A stretch of DNA of 64,000 nt from the NCBI GenBank assembly GCA_963740455.1, contig CAVUEF010000006.1:124001-188000 (forward strand), in the 5' to 3' direction. Of this stretch, positions 35,789-44,881 are shown in pieces. This DNA comes from Paucibacter sp963740455. Its GTDB lineage: Bacteria > Pseudomonadota > Gammaproteobacteria > Burkholderiales > Burkholderiaceae_C. A program made the translations under genes and the position numbers. How positions within the stretch are numbered: the first letter of the stretch is position 1; each line of letters begins with the position of its first letter. Under the pieces are notes generated by a model that was not told the origin of the DNA, made no database searches, and saw only the letters and a list, made by a program, of their open reading frames with translations.

Positions 35789-36805
35789 ATGATTCTCACT
35801 CTGCGTTCTCTTCAAACTTTGTTGGTCTCGTGTCTGACCGGACTGGTCTTGCTGGGCGCAAGCTCGTCAGTCGTGGCGCAGGCCGACCCGGCCGTGGTGT
35901 TCGACATGGGCGGCAAGTTCGACAAGTCTTTCAACCAGTCGGCCTACGAAGGCGCGGAGGCTTTCAAGAAGGCCACCGGCAGGAAGTACTTCGAGTTCAC
36001 GATGACCAACGAGGGCCAGCGTGAACAGGCGCTGCAAAAACTGGCGCAAGGCGGCAAGAATCCGATCGTGACCGTGGGTTTTGGCGGCGCGGCAGCGATG
36101 GAAAAGGTCGCGTCGGCTTTCCCGAAGACGCAGTTCTACATCATCGACATGGTGGTTGATCGGCCGAATGTGAAGTCCATCGTGTTTCGCGAACAGGAAG
36201 GCTCCTTCCTGGTGGGCGCGCTGGCCGCGCTCAAGTCCAGCACCGGCAAGGTCGGATTCATCGGCGGCATGGACATTCCGTTGATTCGGCGCTTTGCCTG
36301 TGGCTACGAGCAAGGCGTGAAATACGTGAACCCCAAGGCCGAGGTGTTCCAGAACATGACGGGCAACACGCCGGCGGCATGGAACGATCCGACCAAGGGC
36401 GGCGAGCTGGCACGGTCGCAAATGGACCGCGGGGCGGACGTCATCTTTGCCGCCGCGGGCGGCACTGGCGTGGGCGTGTTTCAGGCTGTGAAGGACGCCA
36501 AGAAATTTGCCATCGGCGTGGACAGCAACCAGAACTATGTGCATCCGGGCACCATCCTGACCTCGATGGTCAAGCGCGTTGACGTTGCCGTGCTCAATGC
36601 CTTCACCGAAGGTGGCAAGGGCCCGGCCGGATCGGGCGTTACCTCGCTCGGCCTGAAGGAAGGCGGCGTCGACTGGGCGCTCGACAAGTACAACCGCGCC
36701 CTCGTCAGCAAGGCCATGCAAGACCGCGTGAACCAGATCAAGGCCGACATCATCAGCGGCAAGATCGCGGTGATCGACTACATGGCCAAGAACGAGTGCA
36801 AGTGA
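35789..36805 (+). CDS. BMP-family nucleoside ABC transporter binding protein
   Basis: 338 residues. The N-terminal signal peptide has cleavage expected after SSSVVAQA; I see no lipobox cysteine. The mature part has the BMP/PnrA fold: VVFDMGGKFDKSFNQSAYEG, VTVGFGGAAAMEKVA, FREQEGSFLVGALAAL, VGFIGGMDIPLIRRF and GVDSNQNYVHPG. BMP proteins bind purine or other nucleosides for ABC import. Start ATG 35789 follows TAGGAG; the TTG directly before is rejected. Confidence 0.92.
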   Translation: MILTLRSLQTLLVSCLTGLVLLGASSSVVAQADPAVVFDMGGKFDKSFNQSAYEGAEAFKKATGRKYFEFTMTNEGQREQALQKLAQGGKNPIVTVGFGGAAAMEKVASAFPKTQFYIIDMVVDRPNVKSIVFREQEGSFLVGALAALKSSTGKVGFIGGMDIPLIRRFACGYEQGVKYVNPKAEVFQNMTGNTPAAWNDPTKGGELARSQMDRGADVIFAAAGGTGVGVFQAVKDAKKFAIGVDSNQNYVHPGTILTSMVKRVDVAVLNAFTEGGKGPAGSGVTSLGLKEGGVDWALDKYNRALVSKAMQDRVNQIKADIISGKIAVIDYMAKNECK

Positions 36806-36911
36806 TGGCCCCCAAGGCCACCGCGTTGCGGCGTCCGCCCCCCCGAGGGGGAGCAAGAAAACTTGGGGCGGCCCGGCGTTTTCTTGAGCCTGAACCTGCG
36901 TCTTCTTCATC

Positions 36912-38471
36912 GTGACTGCCCACCCGGTCCCGAGCTTGGCCGTCGAGATGCTTGGCATCACCAAGCGTTTCGGCACGGTGCTGGCCAACGACAGCATCGA
37001 CCTGCGCATTCCTGCTGGCAGCATCCATGGTGTGGTGGGCGAGAACGGTGCGGGCAAGTCGACCTTGATGTCGATCCTCTACGGCTTCTATCAAGCTGAC
37101 GAGGGCGAGATCCGGTTGCAGGGCAAGCCGGTCCAGATCCGCAACAGCACCGAGGCGATCGCCCTGGGTGTGGGCATGGTGCACCAGCATTTCATGCTGG
37201 TCGAACCCTTGAGCGCGCTTGAGAACGTGTTGCTGGGTGCCGAGGGCGGCTGGCTCTTGTCGCGCGGGCGGCGCCAGGCCCAAGAGCGGCTCGACGCGTT
37301 GATGCAAAGCTATCAGCTGCCGGTCGATCTGCACAAGACGGTTGAGTCCATGCCGGTGGGCGAGCAGCAGCGTCTGGAGATATTGAAAGCCCTGTTCCGC
37401 AGCGCCCGCATCCTGATTCTGGACGAGCCCACCGGCGTGCTCACGCCGCAAGAGGCGGCGCAGCTGTTCACGATTTTGCGCGAGCTGCGCGCACAGGGCG
37501 TGACGGTGGTGCTGATCACGCACAAGCTGCAGGAGATCATGGACGTCACTGACAACGTGACCGTCATGCGGGCAGGGCACGTGGTGGCGCAACGCCGTAC
37601 CCAGGACACCAGCCGCGAAGAACTCGCCGAACTGATGATTGGCCGCCCGGTGCTGTTGCAGGTCGACAAGCAGGCCAGGCAGCAAGACGCGGCCACGCCG
37701 CGCTTGGCGGTGCGCGATCTGCGCTATCGGGACGCGCGCGGTGTGGAGCGCCTGAAGGGGCTGAGTTTCGAATTGCGGGCCGGTGAAATCATGGGGCTGG
37801 CCGGCGTGTCGGGCAACGGTCAGACCGAGTTGCTGGCCGTGCTGTCGGGCCTCTTGAAACCCAGCGCTGGTGAGCTGCAACTCAACACCTGCGGCCGGCA
37901 GCGGCACTTCGACGCAGGGCATTGGCTGAGTGCGGCGGATCTGCGCGGCTTTGCCTGCGGCCATGTGCCCGAAGACCGTCTGGGCGAGGGCCTGGTCAGG
38001 AACTTCAGCATGCAGGAGTCAGGCATTCTGGGCTATCACGACGACGCTGAACTAGGCTCCTGGGCCTGGTTGTCGCCGGCACGCATACGCGCGCGCGCGC
38101 TGCGCTTGATCGAAGCCTTTGACGTGCGTCCGGTGCTGCCGGGTTTGCGCACCGCCGACATGTCGGGGGGCAACCAGCAAAAGCTCATCATCGCGCGCGA
38201 ACTGGCGCGCCACCCCGAGGTGCTGCTGGTGGGGCAGCCGACGCGTGGCGTCGATCTGGGGGCGATCGAGCGCATCTATCGCGAGTTGATCAAGGCGCGT
38301 GACGGCGGCGCGGCCATTTTGCTGGTGTCGGTCGAACTCGAAGAGATATTTGCCTTGAGCGATCGCATCATGGTGATGAATGGCGGGCGCATCACCGGCA
38401 TCGTCGAAACCGACCGGACCAGCGCCAAGGAAATCGGCATGCTGATGACGCAAGAGCGGGCCGCAGCATGA
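36912..38471 (+). CDS. Nucleoside ABC transporter ATP-binding protein (two ABC domains)
   Basis: 519 residues containing two fused nucleotide-binding domains, as in the RbsA/NupO type. Domain 1 has GENGAGKSTLMSIL, VGEQQRLEILKAL and LILDEPTGVLTPQE. Domain 2 has a degenerate Walker A (GVSGNGQTELL) and MSGGNQQKLIIARELARHP. The start appears to be GTG at 36912. The 106-base gap after the binding protein has a GC-rich repeat-like stretch with CCCCCCCGAGGGGGAG. The stop overlaps the next start (ATGA). Confidence 0.92.
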   Translation: MTAHPVPSLAVEMLGITKRFGTVLANDSIDLRIPAGSIHGVVGENGAGKSTLMSILYGFYQADEGEIRLQGKPVQIRNSTEAIALGVGMVHQHFMLVEPLSALENVLLGAEGGWLLSRGRRQAQERLDALMQSYQLPVDLHKTVESMPVGEQQRLEILKALFRSARILILDEPTGVLTPQEAAQLFTILRELRAQGVTVVLITHKLQEIMDVTDNVTVMRAGHVVAQRRTQDTSREELAELMIGRPVLLQVDKQARQQDAATPRLAVRDLRYRDARGVERLKGLSFELRAGEIMGLAGVSGNGQTELLAVLSGLLKPSAGELQLNTCGRQRHFDAGHWLSAADLRGFACGHVPEDRLGEGLVRNFSMQESGILGYHDDAELGSWAWLSPARIRARALRLIEAFDVRPVLPGLRTADMSGGNQQKLIIARELARHPEVLLVGQPTRGVDLGAIERIYRELIKARDGGAAILLVSVELEEIFALSDRIMVMNGGRITGIVETDRTSAKEIGMLMTQERAAA

Positions 38472-39625
38472 GCACGACTGGCAAGCTGCCAATGTCTCAG
38501 GTCGAACCCAAACGGCCCCCCAACGAACTGCCATGGTGGATGTCCGGTCTGGGCATCCCCTTGGTGCAGTTGGCGCTGGCGTTGGCGGTGGCCTCGCTGG
38601 TCGTGCTGGGCGTGGGCGAGAACCCGCTGGCCACGCTCAAGGTCATGCTGGTGGGCGCCTTCGATCCGCGATCCGGCCTGTCATCGACGCTGTATTACGC
38701 CACCAACCTGATCTTCACCGGGTTGGCCGTGACGGTGGCGTTTCACGCGGGGCTCTTCAATATTGGCGGCGAGGGTCAGGCCTATGTCGCCGGTCTGGGC
38801 GTGGCCTTGGCCTGTCTGTGGCTGGACCAGACCTTGAGCGCACCGCTGATGTTCATGGTGGCCATTCTGGCGGCCATGCTGTTCGGTGCGCTGTGGGCCT
38901 GGATACCGGGCTATTTGCAGGCGCGGCGCGGCGCGCATGTGGTGGTCACCACCATCATGTTCAACTACATCGCCGCCGGCCTGCTGAACTACATGCTGGT
39001 CAGCGTGATTCGAACGAATGAGGGCATGGCGATCGAGACGCGTGCTTTCGCGCCGAGCAGCCTGCTGCCCAAGGCGCAGCCTTGGCTGGCGTCGTTCGGC
39101 ATCGACGTGGGTCCGTCGTATCTGAACCTCTCGTTGCTGGTGGCTTTGGGCTGTGTCGCCTTGGTGTGGTGGTTGCTCTGGTACACGCGTTTGGGCTATG
39201 CCTTGCGCAGCCATGGACTCAGTCCGCGTGCCGCCGCCTACGCGGGCACCTCAAGCACCCGCATGATCGTGATCGCGATGCTGATTTCGGGGGCACTGGC
39301 CGGGCTGATGGCGGTCAATGATGTGTACGGAGCGAACGGCCGCCTGGTGCTCAGCTATACCGGCGGCATGGGTTTCCTGGGCATTGCGGTGGCGCTGATG
39401 GGGCGCAACCATCCACTGGGCGTGCTGGCGTCGGCCTTGCTGTTTGGCGCCTTGTATCAGGGCAGCACCGATTTGCAGCTCGAGTTCCCTCGCATCAGCC
39501 CCGAGCTGATTCTGGTGATTCAAGGGTTGGTTGTGTTTTTTGCCGCAGCGCTCGATCGACTCGTGCGCGACCCGATGGAGCGCTGGTACTTGCGGCGCGT
39601 GATCATCAGCAACTCCCGCAGTTAG
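38468..39625 (+). CDS. Nucleoside ABC transporter permease 1
   Basis: 385 residues with about ten hydrophobic helices. BPD_transp_2 family features include GLFNIGGEGQAYVAGLGVAL, the coupling segment RRGAHVVVTTIMFNYIAAGLLNYML, and SHGLSPRAAAYAGTS. The four-base overlap with the ATPase gene and the six-base gap to the second permease show one transcript. Confidence 0.92.
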   Translation: MSTTGKLPMSQVEPKRPPNELPWWMSGLGIPLVQLALALAVASLVVLGVGENPLATLKVMLVGAFDPRSGLSSTLYYATNLIFTGLAVTVAFHAGLFNIGGEGQAYVAGLGVALACLWLDQTLSAPLMFMVAILAAMLFGALWAWIPGYLQARRGAHVVVTTIMFNYIAAGLLNYMLVSVIRTNEGMAIETRAFAPSSLLPKAQPWLASFGIDVGPSYLNLSLLVALGCVALVWWLLWYTRLGYALRSHGLSPRAAAYAGTSSTRMIVIAMLISGALAGLMAVNDVYGANGRLVLSYTGGMGFLGIAVALMGRNHPLGVLASALLFGALYQGSTDLQLEFPRISPELILVIQGLVVFFAAALDRLVRDPMERWYLRRVIISNSRS

Positions 39626-39630
39626 CCGCC

Positions 39631-40608
39631 ATGGACGATCTGTTTCTGAATCTGTTCAGCATGCTGGCCTCGTCGATACGCATGGCCACGCCGCTGATCT
39701 TTGCGGCCATGGGTGGCATCTTGGCCGAGCGTTCGGGCACGGTCGACATCGGCCTGGAGGGCAAGATGCTGGCCAGCGCCTTTGCGTCGGCCAGCGTGGC
39801 CAGCCTGGCGCAGTCGCTCTGGCTGGGCGTGGCGGCAGGCATGGGCGTGGCCGTGCTGATGAGCCTGCTGCATGGCGTGGCAACCATCCGCTACCGCGGC
39901 GACCAAGTGGTGTCAGGCCTGGCACTGAACTTCCTGGCTTCGGGGCTGACTTTGGTGCTCGGGCAAGCCTGGTTCGAACAGGGCGGGCAGACGCCGATGC
40001 TGGCAGACGAGCAGCGTTTCACGCCCATCCATCTGCCGGGTGCCGCCTACCTGGCCGATCATGTGCCCGTGCTCGGCCCCTTCTACGCGACCGTCGTGTC
40101 GGGCCACACGATCCTGGTCTATGTTGCATTCGTGCTGGTCGGATTGATGGTGTTCTTGCTGGGACGCACACGCTTTGGTCTGCGCTTGCGCGCCGTCGGC
40201 GAAGAGCCCAATGCGGTGGACACGGCAGGCATCTCGGTGCCGCGACTGCGCTATCAGGCGCTGCTCGGCACGGGCTTGTTGTGCGGCCTGGCAGGCGCCT
40301 ATGAGTCGATGTCGCAGAACGCCGGTTTCTCCCGCGAAATGACCGCGGGTGGTGGCTATATTGCATTGGCCGCGATGATTTTCGGCAAGTGGCGACCGGT
40401 GCCCGCGATGCTGGCCTGTCTGCTGTTCGGCCTGTTGAGCGCGCTTGAAGCCAGGCTGCAAGGCCAGAGCCTGCCCTGGATTGGCGAGTTGCCAACGCAG
40501 GTGTTTCAGGTTCTGCCGTATGTGCTGACGGTGGTCTTGTTGGCCGGCTTCATTGGCAGGGCAGTGCCACCCAAGGCCATCGGGCGACCTTATGTGAAAG
40601 AGCGTTGA
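39631..40608 (+). CDS. Nucleoside ABC transporter permease 2
   Basis: 325 residues with multiple membrane helices. ATPLIFAAMGGILAERSGTVDIGLEGKM and RYRGDQVVSGLALNFLASGL mark the second permease of BMP-type nucleoside importers. It pairs with the preceding permease to make the channel. Confidence 0.92.
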   Translation: MDDLFLNLFSMLASSIRMATPLIFAAMGGILAERSGTVDIGLEGKMLASAFASASVASLAQSLWLGVAAGMGVAVLMSLLHGVATIRYRGDQVVSGLALNFLASGLTLVLGQAWFEQGGQTPMLADEQRFTPIHLPGAAYLADHVPVLGPFYATVVSGHTILVYVAFVLVGLMVFLLGRTRFGLRLRAVGEEPNAVDTAGISVPRLRYQALLGTGLLCGLAGAYESMSQNAGFSREMTAGGGYIALAAMIFGKWRPVPAMLACLLFGLLSALEARLQGQSLPWIGELPTQVFQVLPYVLTVVLLAGFIGRAVPPKAIGRPYVKER

Positions 40609-40663
40609 ACCCGCCACCGGCTTTGCCGTTTCGAAAAGTCTCTGTTCTGTCCCACCACGAAAT

Positions 40664-41536
40664 ATGCCAATCATCAATATCGGGTCCATCAATATCGACC
40701 ACAGCTATCGGCTCAAGCACTTCGTGAGGCCGGGCGAAACGCTGGCTTGCGAGCAGTATCTGCGCGGGCTGGGCGGCAAGGGTATGAACCAGTCGATTGC
40801 CCTGCAGCGCGCCGGCGCGCAAGTCGTTCACCTGGGCGCAGTGGGGCGCAGCGACAACTGGGTGCGCGCAGCGATTTCGGATGCCGGCGTGTCATGCAAG
40901 GACCTGATCGAAAGCAGCACCGACACCGGTCACGCCATCATCCAGATTGATGCTGCGGGCGAGAACTGCATCCTGCTCTACGCGGGCGCCAACCATGCCT
41001 TGAGCCAGGCCGACGTGAACGGCGTGCTGCAGCGCTACCCGCAGCATCGCTGGGTGCTCACGCAAAACGAGACCAATGTCGTGGCGCACACCATCGCGCA
41101 ATCGGTGGCAAGCGGCCGGCAAGTCGCTTTCAACCCCGCACCCTGCCAGAGTGCATTGGCCGAGCTGCCGCTCGAGCAACTCGCCTTGCTGCTGGTCAAC
41201 GAGGTCGAGGCCTGCCAACTCAGCAATGAGGGCGATCTGAACAAAGCGTATGCGGCGCTGCGTCAGCGCTGCCCCGCCACCTTGGTGGTGTTGACGCTGG
41301 GTGCCGAAGGCCTGTGGGCGGCGCAGCGCGACCAGGAGTGGAAGGTGGCCGCCTACCCGACCCAGGTGGTCGACACCACCGGCGCAGGCGACACCATCAC
41401 CGGCTTTTTGCTGGCCGGACTGGACGCGGGGCTGGCGGTCGAACCCGCCCTGCACCTGGCGGCCAAGGCGGCGGCCATCACGGTATCCAGGCCGGGTGCC
41501 GCCGCCTCGATCCCGACGCGCTCCGAACTGAACTGA
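40664..41536 (+). CDS. PfkB-family carbohydrate kinase (ribokinase-like)
   Basis: 290 residues. GLGGKGMNQSIALQRAGAQV is PfkB signature 1, and VVDTTGAGDTITGFLLAGLD is signature 2 with the catalytic Asp. In a nucleoside-catabolic operon its likely job is phosphorylating ribose released by the following nucleoside hydrolase. A nucleoside kinase activity is possible. Confidence 0.9.
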   Translation: MPIINIGSINIDHSYRLKHFVRPGETLACEQYLRGLGGKGMNQSIALQRAGAQVVHLGAVGRSDNWVRAAISDAGVSCKDLIESSTDTGHAIIQIDAAGENCILLYAGANHALSQADVNGVLQRYPQHRWVLTQNETNVVAHTIAQSVASGRQVAFNPAPCQSALAELPLEQLALLLVNEVEACQLSNEGDLNKAYAALRQRCPATLVVLTLGAEGLWAAQRDQEWKVAAYPTQVVDTTGAGDTITGFLLAGLDAGLAVEPALHLAAKAAAITVSRPGAAASIPTRSELN

Positions 41537-41565
41537 ACATCACTGAACCAAGCCAAGGAATTCGC

Positions 41566-42525
41566 ATGAACAAGAAGCACACCCTCATCATCGACACCGA
41601 CCCTGGCGTGGACGATGCGCTGGCCTTGATGCTGGCCGCCTACAGCCCCGACATCGAGCTGTTGGGATTGACGACGATCTTCGGCAATGTGAGCGTCGAG
41701 CAGGCCACAAAAAATGCGGGCTTTCTGGTCTCGCTGATGCCCCACGCCGTGCCTGTGGCCAAAGGCGCGGCCAAGCCGCTGGTGAACGCACTCCACCCGT
41801 ATCCCGACTTCGTGCACGGCGTGAACGGCTTTGGCGACATTGCAGTCGACTACCCCGCCAGTTTCCGACCGGTCGCGCAGTCGGCGGCCCAGTTCATCGT
41901 CGATCAGATCAATGCGCGGCCGGGCGAGATCACCTTGGTGCCGGTCGGACCGCTCACGAATATCGCGCTGGCCCTGCACCTCGATCCGGGCATCACCGCC
42001 AAGGTCAAGCAGGTCGTCATCATGGGCGGCGCGGTGTACCGCGGCGGCAATGTGTCGCCCGCGGCCGAGGCGAATATCTGGAACGACACGCATGCCGCGC
42101 AGGTCGTGTTCTCGGCCGATTGGCCCATCGTGATGGTGGGGTTGGACGTGACGCACGACACCGTGATGCCGGAGGCGCGCATGAACGCCGCGTGCGCGAA
42201 TTCGCCCAAGGTGGGCGCTTTTCTCGCCAGCATCTGCGAGTTCTACGCCAAGTTCTATCGCAACAGCGCCGGGTTCGACGGTTTTTGCGTGCATGACCCC
42301 GCCACCATCGTGCAAATTCTGCGGCCCGATTTGTTCGTCACCCAGCGCGGCCAGATCGAGGTCGTGACCGAGGGACTCGCCTTGGGCAAGACGCTGTTCG
42401 GTCCGGCCGGTTTCATGTACGCAGAGCCCGGCTGGGGCAAGCGCAGCAATGTCGAGGTCTGCACCCGCGTTGATGGCGAAGGCGTGCTCAAGGTGATCGA
42501 GGATGTGCTGAAGACCGCGCCCTGA
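41566..42525 (+). CDS. Inosine/uridine-preferring nucleoside hydrolase
   Basis: 319 residues. The calcium-binding family motif TDPGVDDALALMLA is at residues ~10-23. Substrate-site segments NGFGDIAVD, GNVSPAAEANIWNDTHAAQVV and the HDPATIVQILRPDLF histidine/aspartate are present. It splits the N-glycosidic bond of nucleosides to free base and ribose. The order transporter, kinase, hydrolase suggests stepwise catabolism of imported nucleosides. Confidence 0.93.
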   Translation: MNKKHTLIIDTDPGVDDALALMLAAYSPDIELLGLTTIFGNVSVEQATKNAGFLVSLMPHAVPVAKGAAKPLVNALHPYPDFVHGVNGFGDIAVDYPASFRPVAQSAAQFIVDQINARPGEITLVPVGPLTNIALALHLDPGITAKVKQVVIMGGAVYRGGNVSPAAEANIWNDTHAAQVVFSADWPIVMVGLDVTHDTVMPEARMNAACANSPKVGAFLASICEFYAKFYRNSAGFDGFCVHDPATIVQILRPDLFVTQRGQIEVVTEGLALGKTLFGPAGFMYAEPGWGKRSNVEVCTRVDGEGVLKVIEDVLKTAP

Positions 42526-42562
42526 TCGCCATCCCGAACTGAAAGCACAACCCGGAGCCTCC

Positions 42563-43546
42563 ATGTCACAGACTCTTCCTGTCGCCAGCGTCGACCTGCG
42601 CGACTTTCGCAGCCAGGACGCAGCGCGCAAGCAGCGCTTCATCAGCACCTTGGGCGATTCGTTTTCGAGCCTAGGTTTTGCCGTGGTCACCGGACACGAC
42701 CTCGATGACGCGCTGCAAAGTCGCTTGTTCGAGCAGGTGCAAGGCTATTTCGCGCTGCCCACAGGCAGCAAGAAGAGGCACGAGATGCCGGGGCTGAAAG
42801 GCCAGCGTGGCTACAGCGCGTTCGGCACCGAAGTGGCCAAGTCCGAGAAGGTCGCCGACATGAAGGAATTCTGGCAGCACGGCCAGACGCACGCCAGCGA
42901 CGACGCGCTGCATGGCACCGAGCCCGGCAATGTGGCGGTGGCCGAACTGCCAGACTTCACGCCGACCCTGACGCAGGTCTATGTGGCGCTGGAGGCCAGC
43001 GGGCGCGACTTGCTGCGCGCCATCTCGCTGTACCTGGATCTGGCCGAGGACTACTTCGACGCGAAGATGACGGGTGGCAGCAGCATACTGCGCGCGATCC
43101 ACTACCCGCCCATCGTGCAAGAACCCGCCAGTGCGGTGCGCGCCGCAGCGCATGAGGACATCAACCTGATCACGCTGCTGATGGGCGCCTCGGCATCGGG
43201 CCTGGAAGTGCTGACCAAGGCCGGCGACTGGCTGCCGATCCAGGCGCCGCCGGGTGTGCTGACCATCAATGTGGGCGACATGCTGCAGCGACTCACCAAC
43301 CAGCGGCTGGTCTCGACCACGCACCGTGTCGTGAATCCGCCGCGCGAGCTGTGGCACACCTCGCGCTACTCGGTGCCGTTCTTTCTGCACCCGCGTCCCG
43401 AGACCGACTTGAGCTGCCTGGCCAGCTGCGTCGATGCCCGGCACCCGAGGCAGTTCGACGCCATCACGGCGGGCGCTTACCTGGCCGAGCGGCTTGATGA
43501 AATTCGCGCCGAGAAGCGTGCCGACAACGCGCTCGCCAAGGACTGA
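42563..43546 (+). CDS. Isopenicillin-N-synthase-like Fe(II)/2-oxoglutarate oxygenase
   Basis: 327 residues. The N-terminal DIOX_N region (VDLRDFRSQDAARKQRFIST, GFAVVTGHDL) leads into the double-stranded beta-helix. The iron triad is His197-x-Asp199 in AAHEDINLITLL and His254 in STTHRVVNPP; Arg268 and Ser270 (RYSVPFF) would bind the 2-oxoglutarate carboxylate. It lies between nucleoside hydrolase and amidohydrolase with gaps of 37 and 3 bases. Its substrate may therefore be a nucleobase or modified nucleoside, as for fungal thymine-7-hydroxylase of the same superfamily. This is inference. Confidence 0.87.
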   Translation: MSQTLPVASVDLRDFRSQDAARKQRFISTLGDSFSSLGFAVVTGHDLDDALQSRLFEQVQGYFALPTGSKKRHEMPGLKGQRGYSAFGTEVAKSEKVADMKEFWQHGQTHASDDALHGTEPGNVAVAELPDFTPTLTQVYVALEASGRDLLRAISLYLDLAEDYFDAKMTGGSSILRAIHYPPIVQEPASAVRAAAHEDINLITLLMGASASGLEVLTKAGDWLPIQAPPGVLTINVGDMLQRLTNQRLVSTTHRVVNPPRELWHTSRYSVPFFLHPRPETDLSCLASCVDARHPRQFDAITAGAYLAERLDEIRAEKRADNALAKD

Positions 43547-43549
43547 TCG

Positions 43550-44881
43550 ATGCACCCTGCCTACCAACTGATCTCGGCCGCCTGGGTGGTCACCATGGAG
43601 GGGCCGCAGGCCGTCCTGCCCGTGCACGCCGTGGTGCTGCAAGGCAAGCGCATCGCAGCGGTGCTGCCGACTGCGCAGGCGCGCGAGCGCTACGGCGCAC
43701 AGGCCGAAGAAGTGCATCTGCCCGAGCATGTGCTGATCCCGGGGCTGATCAATATGCACGCGCACTCGGGCATGGCCTTGCTGCGCGGCGTGGCCGACGA
43801 CATGGAATTGATGGACTGGCTGCAAACCGCCATCTGGCCCGTCGAGCGCGCGCTGATGGGGCCCGAGTTTGTCTATGACGGCACGCTGCTCGCGCTGGTC
43901 GAGAGTCTGCGCGCAGGCGTGACCTATACCAACGACATGTACTTCTATCCGCAGGACGGCGCACGCGCGGCCATCGACGTGGGGGTGCGCTTTGGCGCCG
44001 CCATCAACGTGCTGGAGTTCCCCACGCCTTACGCCGCAAATGCGCAGGAGTACATCAGCCGCGGCTTGGCGGCGCACGCGCAGTTCGGCAAGCACCCGCT
44101 GATCGACTTCATCGTGGCGCCGCATGCGCCCTACACAGTGTCGGACGCGACCTTCCTGCAACTCAACGCGGTCTGCCAGGACTTGGGTCTGCGCATGCAT
44201 TGCCATGTGCAGGAGACACAGTCCGAAGTCGATGAAGGTTTGAAGCAGCATGGCATGCGCCCGCTGGCACGCCTGGACAAGCTCGGCGTGTTGAACGAGC
44301 GCTTCCAGGCCGTGCACATGGTGTGCCTGGACGCTGCCGACCGGCAGCTGGCCGTGGCGCGCGGTCTGCACCTGATACACAACCCTTCGTCGAACATGAA
44401 GCTGGGGTCGGGCGTGTGCCCGGTGCAGGCGATGCAGACGCTGGGTGTAAACGTGGCCTTGGGGACCGACAGCGCTGCCTCCAACAACCGGCTCGACATG
44501 TTCACCGAGATGCGCGCGGCGGCGCTGCTCGCCAAGGTGTCAGGTCTTGCTCCGCGCGCCTTGCCGGCCTACACGGCATTGGAAATGGCCACCTTGTCCG
44601 GTGCCCGTGCCTTGGGCCGTGAGCACGAGCTGGGCTCGATCAGCGCCGGCAAGCTGGCGGATCTGGTGGCGGTGGATTTGAGCTCACCCGAGTGCCAGCC
44701 GCTGTTCGATCCCGTATCGCAACTCGTCTATGCCGCCGGGCGCGAGCATGTCACCGACGTGTGGGTGGGCGGCCGACGCGTGCTGAACGCGCGCCGGCTG
44801 GCGGGCGTCGACGTGGAGGAAGTGGGCGCCAAGGCGCGTCGATGGGTGGCGCGCATACGGGCCGCAAGAGCTCAGGGGTAG
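43550..44881 (+). CDS. TrzA/ATZ-type amidohydrolase (nucleobase or nucleoside deaminase-like)
   Basis: 443 residues. Metal ligands are visible: HAH in NMHAHSGMALLRG (about 66-68), His in RMHCHVQETQSEVDE, and Asp in GTDSAASNNRLDMF. APHAPYTVSD is a further family block. This branch includes S-adenosylhomocysteine/5'-methylthioadenosine deaminases and triazine hydrolases. With a nucleoside hydrolase upstream, a deaminase acting on an aminated base or nucleoside is the simplest guess. The 3' end overlaps the convergent DUF3426 gene by ten bases. Confidence 0.88.
   Translation: MHPAYQLISAAWVVTMEGPQAVLPVHAVVLQGKRIAAVLPTAQARERYGAQAEEVHLPEHVLIPGLINMHAHSGMALLRGVADDMELMDWLQTAIWPVERALMGPEFVYDGTLLALVESLRAGVTYTNDMYFYPQDGARAAIDVGVRFGAAINVLEFPTPYAANAQEYISRGLAAHAQFGKHPLIDFIVAPHAPYTVSDATFLQLNAVCQDLGLRMHCHVQETQSEVDEGLKQHGMRPLARLDKLGVLNERFQAVHMVCLDAADRQLAVARGLHLIHNPSSNMKLGSGVCPVQAMQTLGVNVALGTDSAASNNRLDMFTEMRAAALLAKVSGLAPRALPAYTALEMATLSGARALGREHELGSISAGKLADLVAVDLSSPECQPLFDPVSQLVYAAGREHVTDVWVGGRRVLNARRLAGVDVEEVGAKARRWVARIRAARAQG

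Noticed and set aside
36806..36911. Fourth copy of the cbb stem-loop repeat in the binding protein-ATPase gap
   Set aside because: It has a C-run/G-run hairpin (CCCCCCCGAGGGGGAG) but not the CTCCTCCTTTAC core, so it is probably a different GC-rich repeat.
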